Assembly (NCBI GenBank): GCA_900167215.1
Contig: FUZS01000016.1
Location: 1-64,000 of the forward strand
Origin: [Eubacterium] yurii
Lineage (GTDB): Bacteria > Bacillota > Clostridia > Peptostreptococcales > Filifactoraceae
Length of the DNA: 64,000 nt
Direction of reading: 5' to 3'
A model generated the notes under the pieces. That model was not told the origin of the DNA. It worked only from the letters and a program-made list of their open reading frames with translations, and ran no database searches. Of this stretch, positions 43,279 to 51,638 are shown in pieces. The translations under genes were made by a program, and so were the position numbers. Within the stretch, counting starts at the first letter, position 1. Each line of letters starts with the position of its first letter.

Positions 43279-43855
43279 CTTTCTTAATCCCTTCCAAAAA
43301 CTGTCTTATTGAGACTTCCACCTCTTGTATATCAATAGAATTTGTAGTTGAAATACTCATAGCCAACTCATTTAATCCGCCTGATATAAAACTTGTCAAA
43401 AAATCAATATTTATGTCTTTGATTTTTCCTTGAGTTTGCAACATGAGCAGTTGCTCTTTCAGATGAGATTCAGAGTTTTCACTGTCAATCCTCTTCCACT
43501 CCTGCCATGAAATGACAGATGGACCGTCAATCAATAATATTTTTATTATATCCTTGTCAATGGCTTTTTCCACAAAACATGCGCAACCTATGATGAGTTG
43601 CTCCCAAGCATCATTGCTTCTCATGGATTTTTCTACTATATAGTCAGCTATTTCGCCTTGAATTATACTTATCAATTCACAAAGTATTTCTTCCTTATTT
43701 TTAAAATGATGGTAAAATGCCCCCCTTGTCAGACCAATCTCCTCTACAATTTCTTGCAAAGAAGTGTTATAAAAGCCCTTTGTAACAAATTTTTGTCTTG
43801 CTATTTCTAAAATCTTAGCTTTAGTTTGAAAAGAAGCCAATTCATTTTTATTCAT
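43271..43855 (-). CDS. TetR-family transcriptional regulator
   Basis: About 194 residues. The N-terminal HTH, ILEIARQKFVTKGFYNTSLQEIVEEIGLTRGAFYHHFKNKEEIL, is the classical TetR_N signature. The C-terminal half is a ligand-binding helical domain. I start at 43855, with GAAG 6 bases upstream; an ATG four codons earlier has GGAG only one base away. The gene overlaps the end of the VOC gene and the start of the AlkC-like gene. It probably autoregulates this operon. Confidence 0.9.
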   Translation of the reverse strand: MNKNELASFQTKAKILEIARQKFVTKGFYNTSLQEIVEEIGLTRGAFYHHFKNKEEILCELISIIQGEIADYIVEKSMRSNDAWEQLIIGCACFVEKAIDKDIIKILLIDGPSVISWQEWKRIDSENSESHLKEQLLMLQTQGKIKDINIDFLTSFISGGLNELAMSISTTNSIDIQEVEVSIRQFLEGIKKDG

Positions 43856-44252
43856 AATTATCTTCATACTCCTTTGAAGGCGAGATTACTTGAATAACAT
43901 CTACCAATATATTTCCAGGTGCACTTAGGATAAAATGCCTTTGACCAAAATCCTCGCTTTTTATATCATAAATTATCTTAGTCCCTAAATCTTGTTTTAG
44001 CCTATTATAGACATCATCCACATTATCCACTTCAAAGTTCAACAACAAACCTGAATTAGGAAGCCTATATCCACTTGGAATAGATTCGTGCTTGTAGTCA
44101 ATAAAGGCAAGTTCAATATTATTTTCATCAATTAGACTGATATACCAATCCATCTGAAAAGTCAGCTTAAAATCAAAATATTTTATAAAAAAATCAGCAC
44201 ATTTCTTAACTTCATCTGTCATAAGCACAGGATAAAAACTATTTATCTTCAT
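43848..44252 (-). CDS. VOC-superfamily (glyoxalase/bleomycin-resistance-like) protein
   Basis: A 134-residue protein with two beta-alpha-beta-beta-beta units: YPVLMTDEVKKCADFFIKYFDFKL and LLLNFEVDNVDDVYNRLKQDLG, ending with FILSAPGNILVDVIQ. VOC proteins bind metals and small molecules, sometimes giving drug resistance by sequestration. The pairing with a TetR gene suggests a response to a toxic compound. The typical metal-binding His/Glu set is incomplete, so it may be a binding protein rather than an enzyme. Confidence 0.8.
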   Translation of the reverse strand: MKINSFYPVLMTDEVKKCADFFIKYFDFKLTFQMDWYISLIDENNIELAFIDYKHESIPSGYRLPNSGLLLNFEVDNVDDVYNRLKQDLGTKIIYDIKSEDFGQRHFILSAPGNILVDVIQVISPSKEYEDNYE

Positions 44253-44337
44253 ATTAATCTCCTATTTTAATCAAATTTTATACTAAAGAATAACATACAT
44301 ACATTATGTATGTCAATGCTAAATTTTACAAAAAAAT

Positions 44338-44368
44338 AAACCTACCATATAAATAGCAGGTTTTTAAT
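44338..44368 (-). terminator. Terminator of the 128-residue protein gene
   Basis: Read on the minus strand, AAAAACCTGCTA, loop, TGGTAGGTTT followed by ATTTTTTT. It lies just after the stop at 44373. Confidence 0.7.
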
Positions 44369-44372
44369 TTAA

Positions 44373-44759
44373 TTACATATACATAGCCAGCTCCACGCTG
44401 TCCATAAATTGTCCCATTGACATATTGAAGTTGTGGTAGTCAGCCTCCTTAAACTCATCAGTAGCACATGCCACCGTCACATTTACTGTTTTGACCTGAT
44501 TATAAAAAGTCATCATAACAGGTACTTGGATTATCTTGGACATCCCACGAATTGTCATATTTCTCGACTCATCAAAGCCCAATATCTCATCTTTAGACGA
44601 AATCTCTTTTTTAATGTCGTCAACTAAGACCTCGACATTTTCAAAATGCTCATAAGACTTGCTTACTGCCTTGCAAATCATCTCCCAGCTTGCTCCATAA
44701 GTCAAATTAAATGTAGACAAGAGCCAAGCGCCCTCTTTTTTTACCCCTAATAAAAACAT
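44373..44759 (-). CDS. Uncharacterised cytoplasmic protein
   Basis: A 128-residue protein without signal or membrane segments. It looks like an alpha/beta fold: hydrophobic strand LSTFNLTYGASW, helix ICKAVSKSYEHFENVEVLVDDIKKEI, strands IIQVPVMMTFYNQVKTVNVTVACAT and a C-terminal helix MGQFMDSVELAMYM. I do not recognise a family with certainty. GGGAGGATGTT lies before the ATG. It stands alone, with a terminator behind and a family 1 miniature element 25 bases upstream of the start, which may have displaced its promoter. Confidence 0.65.
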   Translation of the reverse strand: MFLLGVKKEGAWLLSTFNLTYGASWEMICKAVSKSYEHFENVEVLVDDIKKEISSKDEILGFDESRNMTIRGMSKIIQVPVMMTFYNQVKTVNVTVACATDEFKEADYHNFNMSMGQFMDSVELAMYM

Positions 44760-44783
44760 AACATCCTCCCTTATTACTTTTTA

Positions 44784-44897
44784 TACTAATCACCGTTTAT
44801 AAAGCCAATATTGTTATTTTGTCAAATTATTTATTTTGCAAATTATCAATAATCTTGCTGCAATAAAATTACCCGGTTTTTTGATAGGTTTTTAGTA
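44784..44897 (-). mobile_element. Miniature inverted-repeat element, family 1, TSD TTA
   Basis: A 114-base element from TACTAATCACCGTTTATAA to GATAGGTTTTTAGTA, flanked by TTA (44781-44783 and 44898-44900). Confidence 0.82.
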
Positions 44898-44961
44898 TTA
44901 ATTATCATTTAACTGATATTTTTAAAAATTTCAAAATATTTTGCTTTTTGTTTCTCATATA

Positions 44962-45062
44962 ATTTATTATCTATTTTGATATTCGTCAATGATTTTTAAA
45001 AAATACCATGCGATTTACAAGCTCAATATAAGTGCTATTAAAACACTTTATTGAGTTTAGTA
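44962..45062 (-). repeat. Degenerate family 2 miniature element
   Basis: About 100 bases with the family 2 blocks ATTATCTATTTTGATATTCGTCA and TTTATTGAGTTTAGTA. The left end is mutated and no clear target duplication remains. Confidence 0.5.
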
Positions 45063-45104
45063 TTAATAGCATTTCCAATATATTATCAAGATTTTTAAGC
45101 ATAA

Positions 45105-45146
45105 TACTATTTCCTAATAAAATTATATATTTAAATAGCATTAGTA
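45105..45146 (+). repeat. 42-base mini-element with TACTA...TTAGTA ends, TSD TAA
   Basis: TACTATTTCCTAATAAAATT to AAATAGCATTAGTA, flanked by TAA on both sides (45102-45104 and 45147-45149). It is probably a strongly deleted member of family 2. Confidence 0.45.
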
Positions 45147-45226
45147 TAATAGCTTATTATGAAATTTAATCATAGAATATTCCAATTATTCTACAGTATT
45201 TCGCTATTAACATAGCTTTTACAAAA

Positions 45227-46840
45227 TCAAACCTCATAATTTGCGACTACTTCAGCATTTTTCAAAGCTATGACTATTCTTTTTTCTTTTGACTTTGAGA
45301 TGTCAGGATAGTCCTCCCTATAGTGAGAGCCTCTGCTTTCTTTTCTTAGAAGTGCAGCTTTTAATATCGACATTGCGGTAAAAAGATTGGACTTAAGGCG
45401 ATAATAGTTGATTACTTCGACTTTGTTTGAAGACTTATCAGGGTTTTTTCTAGTCTCTTCCAAGCTCTCCTCACAAAAGTCTATAGCCTTTTTCAATCCA
45501 CTTTCATTTCTTGATATCATGGCATTTTCAGTCATTATCTTTCTGAGCTTTGAGAGTTTCTCACTATAATCCGATACAAAATGCGAAGGCAAGTCCACAT
45601 TTCCATTATACTCTGTATGTGTACTTGCATAAGCTGTCGCTGATTGCCCTGCTATCTTTCCAAATACAAGTCCGTTGGCAGAGGAAAGACCGCCTATCCT
45701 GTCTGCTCCATGCATTCCTCCGCTTACCTCACCGCAGGCATACAGTCCCTCTACACCTGTAGAGGCGTCGCTTCCTATCTCTATACCTCCGTTAGCCGCA
45801 TGTGCATATATGCCTACACGCACTGTATCATCAAAGCTGAGTTTCTTTTTCTCCCTAAGCCAGTCAAAATATGTCTTGATAAACTCAGGCGGATTGCTCT
45901 TCATTTCATCAATATAGCTTGCATAAACTCCGCCTTGATGTTCATATTTTGCAATAGCAAAATCAATCTCTCTATCGCTTTTGGCAGAGGTAAAAGGTCC
46001 ATGAGTAGAGCGTTGCTCCAAAAGTTTAGTATAGTTTTGTATATGCTCAAAAATATTATTTCCGCTCTCATCACTAAACGTAGCAAATCTAAAAGTCTTT
46101 TCGTTAAATACGGTCTTTGGTGCAGGAGAAATAAAGCCAGGCATCATCTGCATAAACTCCATATTTATCAACTTTGCACCTGCTCTAAGAGCCATGGCTT
46201 GACCACTACCCATAACGTCAGAAGTAGTCAAATAATTTTGGAAAAGTCCGCCATATCCGCCAGTTGCAAGAATCACCGCCTTGCTACTTATAGCAAGTAT
46301 ACTACCATCTACCGCAAAGACGGCTCCGCATACTCTTTCATCTTGCACTATTAATTCCAAAGCCTCATAATTTGGACGAAGCCTTACACTGTATTCTTCA
46401 AGCTCTCTCTTAAAGACCTCTCTCATGCTCTTATTTTCAAGCCCGTTCCAATTTCTCTTCTTATGGTCAAAACATGGTATAAACTCTTTTTCATCAGAAT
46501 TTTCCGCAGTTATAAGCTCTACTCCCCTTGCTCTTAGCTCAGCTATTGCAGGATTTATATTTTTAATAAAAGTTTTTACTATTTTCTCCTTTGCCATTGC
46601 ACATCCGACTCTTGCAATGCTCTCTTCCAGGTCATCCTCATCATTTTCCGGGCCTATCAGACCCAAGCCCCATGTACCCGGAAAAAAACTCGAACCTGAA
46701 AAAATCTCTGTAGCACTTGTAAGTACGACTGAAGAACCGGACTTTGCAGACTCTATCGCTGAACTTATGCCGGCAATTCCGGCTCCTATAACCAAAACAT
46801 CACATTTTTCTATACACTCAACCAGCATGTCGACTATCAT
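45227..46840 (-). CDS. FAD-dependent fumarate-reductase/aspartate-oxidase-like flavoprotein
   Basis: A 537-residue protein. The N-terminal dinucleotide fold CDVLVIGAGIAGISSAIESAKSG binds FAD. The SDH/FRD-like core shows GGYGGLFQNYLTTSDVMGSGQAMALRAGA and AANGGIEIGSDASTGVEGLYACGEVSGGMHGADRIGG. The C-terminal part has SRGSHYREDYP, with the Arg/His seen in fumarate reductases and L-aspartate oxidases. No iron-sulphur partner gene or nadA/nadC is adjacent, so a stand-alone reductase acting on an enoate, or an adenylylsulphate-reductase-like role, is possible. The first ATG (46840) has AAAGG right against it; the ATG at 46828 is an alternative. Confidence 0.83.
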   Translation of the reverse strand: MIVDMLVECIEKCDVLVIGAGIAGISSAIESAKSGSSVVLTSATEIFSGSSFFPGTWGLGLIGPENDEDDLEESIARVGCAMAKEKIVKTFIKNINPAIAELRARGVELITAENSDEKEFIPCFDHKKRNWNGLENKSMREVFKRELEEYSVRLRPNYEALELIVQDERVCGAVFAVDGSILAISSKAVILATGGYGGLFQNYLTTSDVMGSGQAMALRAGAKLINMEFMQMMPGFISPAPKTVFNEKTFRFATFSDESGNNIFEHIQNYTKLLEQRSTHGPFTSAKSDREIDFAIAKYEHQGGVYASYIDEMKSNPPEFIKTYFDWLREKKKLSFDDTVRVGIYAHAANGGIEIGSDASTGVEGLYACGEVSGGMHGADRIGGLSSANGLVFGKIAGQSATAYASTHTEYNGNVDLPSHFVSDYSEKLSKLRKIMTENAMISRNESGLKKAIDFCEESLEETRKNPDKSSNKVEVINYYRLKSNLFTAMSILKAALLRKESRGSHYREDYPDISKSKEKRIVIALKNAEVVANYEV

Positions 46841-47069
46841 CCTTTATAAACTTTGCAAATCAATACAGCTATTTGATATTTAATTGAAATACCATGGCAT
46901 TTTAATTAAACTATAATAAATTCTATTTGATTTTAATATTATTTTTATTGATATATAATTGTATATTTATTTCAATCAGTATAATATTCATGATGACTAT
47001 AAATGTTCCAAAATTAAATATACACTACTCTATTTAATTCAACTTTAGAATATTTAAAGCTATTAAAAA

Positions 47070-48179
47070 TTATTTTTTTACAGTATCAGGATTTACAACA
47101 TTGATTCTGTTAGTCCAAATAAAGCCTGAAAAATCCTTAGGTACAGAACCTACACTTTCAATAGTGTCAAAGCCCTCAGAAAGACCTGAGCCACCTGCTG
47201 TCAATTCTACACGAGTATTGACGCCATCCATTCTCTCCATGAATTTATACGGCCAGCCCCACAAGAATTTTGCGTAAGATAGAGGTATCCTAAGCTCGGT
47301 ATTTTTCATCTCCTCAGGAATATATCCGCTCCAAGCCATCAGCTCATATTTAAGCAAGGCTGTAATCAAAGAATTTTTCGACATGACTTTTAAAGTCTTG
47401 CTTTGACTTCTAAGATAATCTGCTCCCTCATCCACACTGCAAGCCACACTGAACTTATCCAATCTCTCAGGTGCTAATGATGACATATTTTCCCAAAAGA
47501 CCTTATAAGTTTCTATCTTACCGTCTTTTATCTCAATAACAAAGTCCTTATCCGGAAAAGTATCCAAGACCTCATTTAATGTAGGCATCATACCTATCCC
47601 CTTGCCTCTAAGCGGATAAGTCTTGCCACCGTCAGCAGTGTAACCGTAGCCTACATCCATCTTTTTCAACTGCTCCATTGTATAGTCTTGGACTTCGCCC
47701 TTAACTCCGCAACGATATAATAAAGTGGCATCATGAAAGACTGCAAGCTGTCCGTCTTTGGAAAGTTTCACATCAAGCTCAACAGCAGTTGCTCCCAAAT
47801 TAAAGGCAGCCTTCATAGATGGAATTGTATTTTCAATATAATCATGTGTAGGCGTCTCATACTAAAAACCTATCAAAAAGCCACGTAATTTTATTACAGC
47901 AAGATTATTGATAATCTTAAAAACAAATAATTTGCTAAAATAACAATCTTGGCAATATAAATGGTGATTAGTATCAATCATCTCTGCTGTATTACTGTCC
48001 CAATTTGCCTTGGACTCATCAAAAACTTGGGCAAGCCCCCTATGTGCCAAAAATTTATAAGGCATGTCTTTTCTTGGAGTGAATAAGCTCGTATTATTCA
48101 GCCACAAAAAGATAAAAAATAATAAAATTATGGCGACTATTATTCTTCTTTTCTTTTTCTTATTTCTATTTTTCTCCAT
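47070..48179 (-). pseudogene. Glycerophosphodiester phosphodiesterase gene split by a miniature element
   Basis: The 5' part (from 48179, with AAAAGGTGGCTC upstream) encodes a basic N-terminus, one membrane anchor (IIVAIILLFFIFLWL) and the catalytic AHRG. The 3' part encodes EN-T, ELDVKLSKDGQLAVFHD and the rest of the GDPD barrel. Between them lies the 114-base element at 47860-47973. Removing the element and one copy of the TCA duplication restores an uninterrupted frame of 331 codons reading AEMIETPTHDYIENT across the junction. As it stands, translation from the ATG enters the element and stops at 47862-47864. The protein would have been a membrane-anchored GDPD cutting glycerophosphodiesters to glycerol-3-phosphate and alcohol. 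Confidence 0.88.
47860..47973 (+). mobile_element. Miniature inverted-repeat element, family 1, inserted in the GDPD gene, TSD TCA
   Basis: A 114-base element identical to the copy at 16961-17074. It is flanked by TCA (47857-47859 and 47974-47976). The interrupted gene serves as proof of a real insertion event and fixes both the ends (TACTAA...TTAGTA) and the 3-bp duplication. Confidence 0.93.
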
Positions 48180-48289
48180 GAGCCACCTTTTAATATACTT
48201 ATACTCAGTATTTACCAAAAAATTTTATATCATCCTAATAATTAGTCTGATTAATACAATTTCCCAATTAAAACTATAGATAAGATGCA

Positions 48290-48522
48290 TTACTCCACTT
48301 TCTCACTGAAATTACCGCAATTTTCCTTGAAATTTAAATATTTATATTTTTTTTAGCACACTACTTTACACACAATTTTCTAAATAAAATTTATTAAATT
48401 TTGCATATTTATCAAAAAATTGAAAACACTGAAAATACTATATCAAGTATACTACTATATTTTTAAAATATACTCAAATTTCATTATCTTTAATGTATTT
48501 TTCGTATGGGAAAGTTGAGTTA
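48290..48522. mobile_element. Family 3 miniature element
   Basis: About 233 bases bounded by TTACTCCACTTTCTCACTG on the left and GGGAAAGTTGAGTTAA on the right, imperfect inverted repeats of the CAACTTTCC type. The left 50 bases match the fragment at 29979. It lies between the GDPD pseudogene and the hydrolase terminator. Confidence 0.5.
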
Positions 48523-48581
48523 ATAATTATTTCTATTTAATATGCTATATATTATACCATAAATTCATATTTTATCAGGCA

Positions 48582-48630
48582 TAAAAAAACACATAACTTA
48601 AACACTTTCAAATCTCCAAGTTATGTGCTT
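48582..48630 (-). terminator. Terminator of the alpha/beta-hydrolase gene
   Basis: On the minus strand, GCACATAACTT pairs with AAGTTATGTG, followed by TTTTTTTA. It lies about 30 bases after the hydrolase stop. Confidence 0.75.
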
Positions 48631-48658
48631 TTATATTTATCCGTAGAAAATTTTACTT

Positions 48659-49423
48659 TTATAGACAGTTTTTTATAGCTTGAGCTAAGCCTTGAGGATT
48701 TTCCCAAGCCATTGAATGTCCAGCATTTGGAACAACTTCAATTTTTATATTATGTTCTTTTAGCTTTTCAAAATCGTCGTCAGGCAATGAATTCTCTCCG
48801 AAAATAAAGTATTTCGGGAATTCAAAACTGTATAAAAGCTCCCTCCACGATATCTCCCCACCTCTAACTGCATGGGTAGATATTTCAAAAGCTGCTTTTG
48901 GCAAGCAGTTCCTCAAAGTAGCTGTCCACATTGTACTTCCTGATTCTTCATACTCTTTAAGCTTTCTTTTAAAAACTTCTTCCAGATTATCTTTATCAAA
49001 ACTTGCAATTTCAAAGCTCGCTGCACCCTGAACGCTCGGATCCAAATTAGACTCACTAAGTATCAGACTCTGAACTCTATCTTGTATAAGGTTACAAAGC
49101 TCAATAGATACAGCTCCACCCAAACTATGTCCAAAAATTATAACTTTTTCTAAATTAAGATCCTCAATAAACTCCTTTAGATATCTTGCATGCGCATCAA
49201 CAAAATAGGTGAAATTCAATGGCTTGTCACTATAGCCTGCACCTAATAAATCAATTAGAATTATTCGGTGCTTAGATCCTAAAATAGAAGCCACTTCCAC
49301 ATAATCAAAAGATCCTGCACATCCCAAGCCATGAATGAAGATAATCGGAGTTAATTCTCCTGAAAAATCGTTGTAACGAATCTTGTAGCTTGTTCCTCTA
49401 ATTTTGTACTCTCTCATTTCCAA
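48659..49423 (-). CDS. Alpha/beta-fold hydrolase
   Basis: A 254-residue protein. The oxyanion region is IFIHGLGCAGSFDYVE. The nucleophile elbow is GHSLGGA (Ser at about 98), the acid residue probably lies after YFIFGENSLPDDD, and the catalytic His is in NAGHSMAWENP. This fold covers esterases, lipases and haloperoxidase-like enzymes; the substrate is unknown. It follows the GNAT gene by 13 bases on the same strand and may be co-transcribed with it. Confidence 0.88.
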   Translation of the reverse strand: MEMREYKIRGTSYKIRYNDFSGELTPIIFIHGLGCAGSFDYVEVASILGSKHRIILIDLLGAGYSDKPLNFTYFVDAHARYLKEFIEDLNLEKVIIFGHSLGGAVSIELCNLIQDRVQSLILSESNLDPSVQGAASFEIASFDKDNLEEVFKRKLKEYEESGSTMWTATLRNCLPKAAFEISTHAVRGGEISWRELLYSFEFPKYFIFGENSLPDDDFEKLKEHNIKIEVVPNAGHSMAWENPQGLAQAIKNCL

Positions 49424-49436
49424 CCTCTATAATTTA

Positions 49437-50006
49437 CTATAAGCTAAATTTCATAAATATAAGATATTCAAAGCCTGTATATTTTGCAAACTTCTCCTTC
49501 ACACGATGACTTTCTACAAAGCCAAGCTTTTCATAAAGTTTAATTGCAGCTTCATTATTACTTGCTACATCCAGCATATAACAAGGGTAAGCACTGTTTT
49601 CTATAGTCCATTTTAGCAGTTTTTTCATTATGCCCTTGCCCTGGTAAGCCTCAAGAGTAGTCACATACTCAAAATATCCACAATCAGCTTACTCATTGTA
49701 CAGCTTGCTAAGTGCCTGATAGACAAGCTGAGCTATGATAAAGCCTTTTACAAGACCAAATTCTTTATAAAATGAATAGTCCTCTTTTTTATAAAGTCTG
49801 TTTCCACCTTTTGCAACACCGCAACAGGCAATCACCTTGCCATCGTCAACTGCAACCTTAAATTGCTCAAGTTTAACGATATTTAACAACATATTTTTTA
49901 TTTTTTCATCACTTATTTTAAAAAGTTTGAAATGATGTTCAAAACCTTTATAAATACAGTAGACAATTTCATTATAATCTTGTATCTTTGAATCCCTAAA
50001 CTCCAT
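49437..50006 (-). pseudogene. GNAT acetyltransferase gene with a single in-frame stop
   Basis: From the ATG at 50006 (GGGGGAG upstream) the frame encodes the N-terminal half of a GNAT protein, stops at TAA 49689-49691 after ALSKLYNE, and then continues in the same frame without another interruption to 49437. The continuation begins ADCGYFEYVTTLEAYQGKGIMKKLL, which is the acetyl-CoA motif A that the first half lacks. One point change therefore separates two halves of an otherwise intact gene. A GTG at 49664 could only yield the acetyl-CoA half. It may be a pseudogene, a strain variant or a sequencing error. Confidence 0.82.
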
Positions 50007-50075
50007 AGCTCCCCCCACAAATTTAAATTTATGAATTGCTGTTTCCAATAAAGAATTTAAAAGACTGATAACAAA

Positions 50076-51560
50076 TTATTTAATTGATTTCATACTATCA
50101 ATAATATACTCGATCCATAATTTATTATTAATCCTTCTTTGACTATCCACATTATAAAGTGTTATATTCTCGCTTTTTTCTACTATTAGACGTTTAATAA
50201 TTTCTTCTTTAGTAGAATTTCTGCCTACAACAATTACTTTTTTATTATCATCATTAATCAAAGTTCTTATTATACCATTTATATGTTCATCATCTTTATT
50301 AAAGCCAAAACCTACTATAACTATGCAATCAGCTTTTTTCCATCCCCTATATAAATCCACATATTCACAAGATTTAAAAATAGAAGTCATTGGTTTTGTT
50401 CCACTTTGAGTAAACATCAAGGGAACAATAAATTTACCTCTTAAATTTTCCTTTTCATCTATCTTATTTAGATAAGGATCATACCACTGAGTTACAGAAC
50501 CATTTAAATAAGTAATATCTTTCTCAAGTTTTTCCACAATCAGCTTATTGTAATTTGTTGTTGCTATCTTAGAGAGCACTATCCTAGATTTATCTATAAT
50601 ACTTTTTAAATCATCATAATATCCATCATTAGATATTTCTTTAGGTGCATTTTGTACTATATAATTTTTTACAGTCAACAAAAATATTGATATCTTACAG
50701 AATTTCGCCCATTCATTTTTAGGACAGTATAAATAATGCCAATTAGAGTCAATAAGAGATTTGTAATCCAGTACTGATGAAAAAATCTCTTCTAAAATAG
50801 ACTTTGCAAAATATACTACTTTGAAATCTTCGTCCATATCTTTAGTATTTTTGCTCTTAAAATTATCATATAAATACTCTATGCCTATTACTCCTGCAGA
50901 TTGATAATTTAACCTTAACACCTCCCCTATATCATCAAATAAATCAATCTCTTCATCTTTTCTCTCAAAAATATTGTCATTAATATTTTTGACCAGACTT
51001 GACGCCAATGCTCCAATTTGCAATTGTAATATTGAAAGAATTATTTTTTTAAGTTCTGATTGCAAATAATCACTCAGTTTTTTTCCCTTATATATTAATA
51101 CAAGCGCTGAAAAATAATGTTTCTCAAATATCCTATTCCCATTATTTAAAGCACTATTAAAAGATATAGCTGCATTAACTTGACAACTACTGACTTGTCT
51201 ACCTAATAAACCACTTAGTATATCATCTATATCTTCTACATCATTTTTTACTTTTTCAGCATAGGTGTCAAAGTCATTTAAACTGCTGATTATATATTCA
51301 CGTTTATGTTCAAGAGTATCTTTTATTATATTTTCAATTACAGACTTACCATAAGAACTGACACTTCTGGTTTTATAATCTTCAGGTAACCATTCTCCTG
51401 CATATACAGTAGTATTATCTATAGAATTTCTCATTTCAATAAATTCTTTTTTACTTTCAGATACATCTTGTCTAAAAATATCTAAAGCAAATTTTCCACC
51501 TGTAGGTAATCCATAATCAATCTCTGCCCCTGCTCCAAATAAAAAACCAACTTTACTCAT
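50076..51560 (-). CDS. SIR2-like domain protein (putative defence NADase)
   Basis: A 494-residue protein. The N-terminus KVGFLFGAGAEIDYGLPTG is the NAD-binding GAGAS-type loop of SIR2-like proteins. TTNYNKL (near 345) resembles their T-x-N-x-D motif, and the C-terminal CIVIVGFGFNKDDEHINGII is the second Rossmann half. In defence systems such domains deplete NAD+ and abort infection. The middle 250 residues are helical and unlike known families. The gene begins 78 bases after the type III Res gene on the same strand; GGGGGTGTT precedes the ATG and a weak TTGACG box may give it its own promoter. Its role as an effector of the island is inferred. Confidence 0.75.
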   Translation of the reverse strand: MSKVGFLFGAGAEIDYGLPTGGKFALDIFRQDVSESKKEFIEMRNSIDNTTVYAGEWLPEDYKTRSVSSYGKSVIENIIKDTLEHKREYIISSLNDFDTYAEKVKNDVEDIDDILSGLLGRQVSSCQVNAAISFNSALNNGNRIFEKHYFSALVLIYKGKKLSDYLQSELKKIILSILQLQIGALASSLVKNINDNIFERKDEEIDLFDDIGEVLRLNYQSAGVIGIEYLYDNFKSKNTKDMDEDFKVVYFAKSILEEIFSSVLDYKSLIDSNWHYLYCPKNEWAKFCKISIFLLTVKNYIVQNAPKEISNDGYYDDLKSIIDKSRIVLSKIATTNYNKLIVEKLEKDITYLNGSVTQWYDPYLNKIDEKENLRGKFIVPLMFTQSGTKPMTSIFKSCEYVDLYRGWKKADCIVIVGFGFNKDDEHINGIIRTLINDDNKKVIVVGRNSTKEEIIKRLIVEKSENITLYNVDSQRRINNKLWIEYIIDSMKSIK

Positions 51561-51638
51561 AACACCCCCTAATTTTTACATAAAAAGTAATTAATCTTTA
51601 AAAGTCAAAACGTCAAATTATTATTAACTCTAATTATA

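Noticed and set aside
45644-46354. 236-codon plus-strand frame opposite the flavoprotein gene
   Set aside because: It is a reverse-strand shadow of a strongly conserved FAD protein and has no ribosome site.
48582-48630. Third copy of the type I toxin-antitoxin terminator region
   Set aside because: The hairpin ends in GCACATAA as in the toxin loci, but there is no toxin tail, no GTTATC leader and no antisense promoter nearby; it fits a plain gene terminator.
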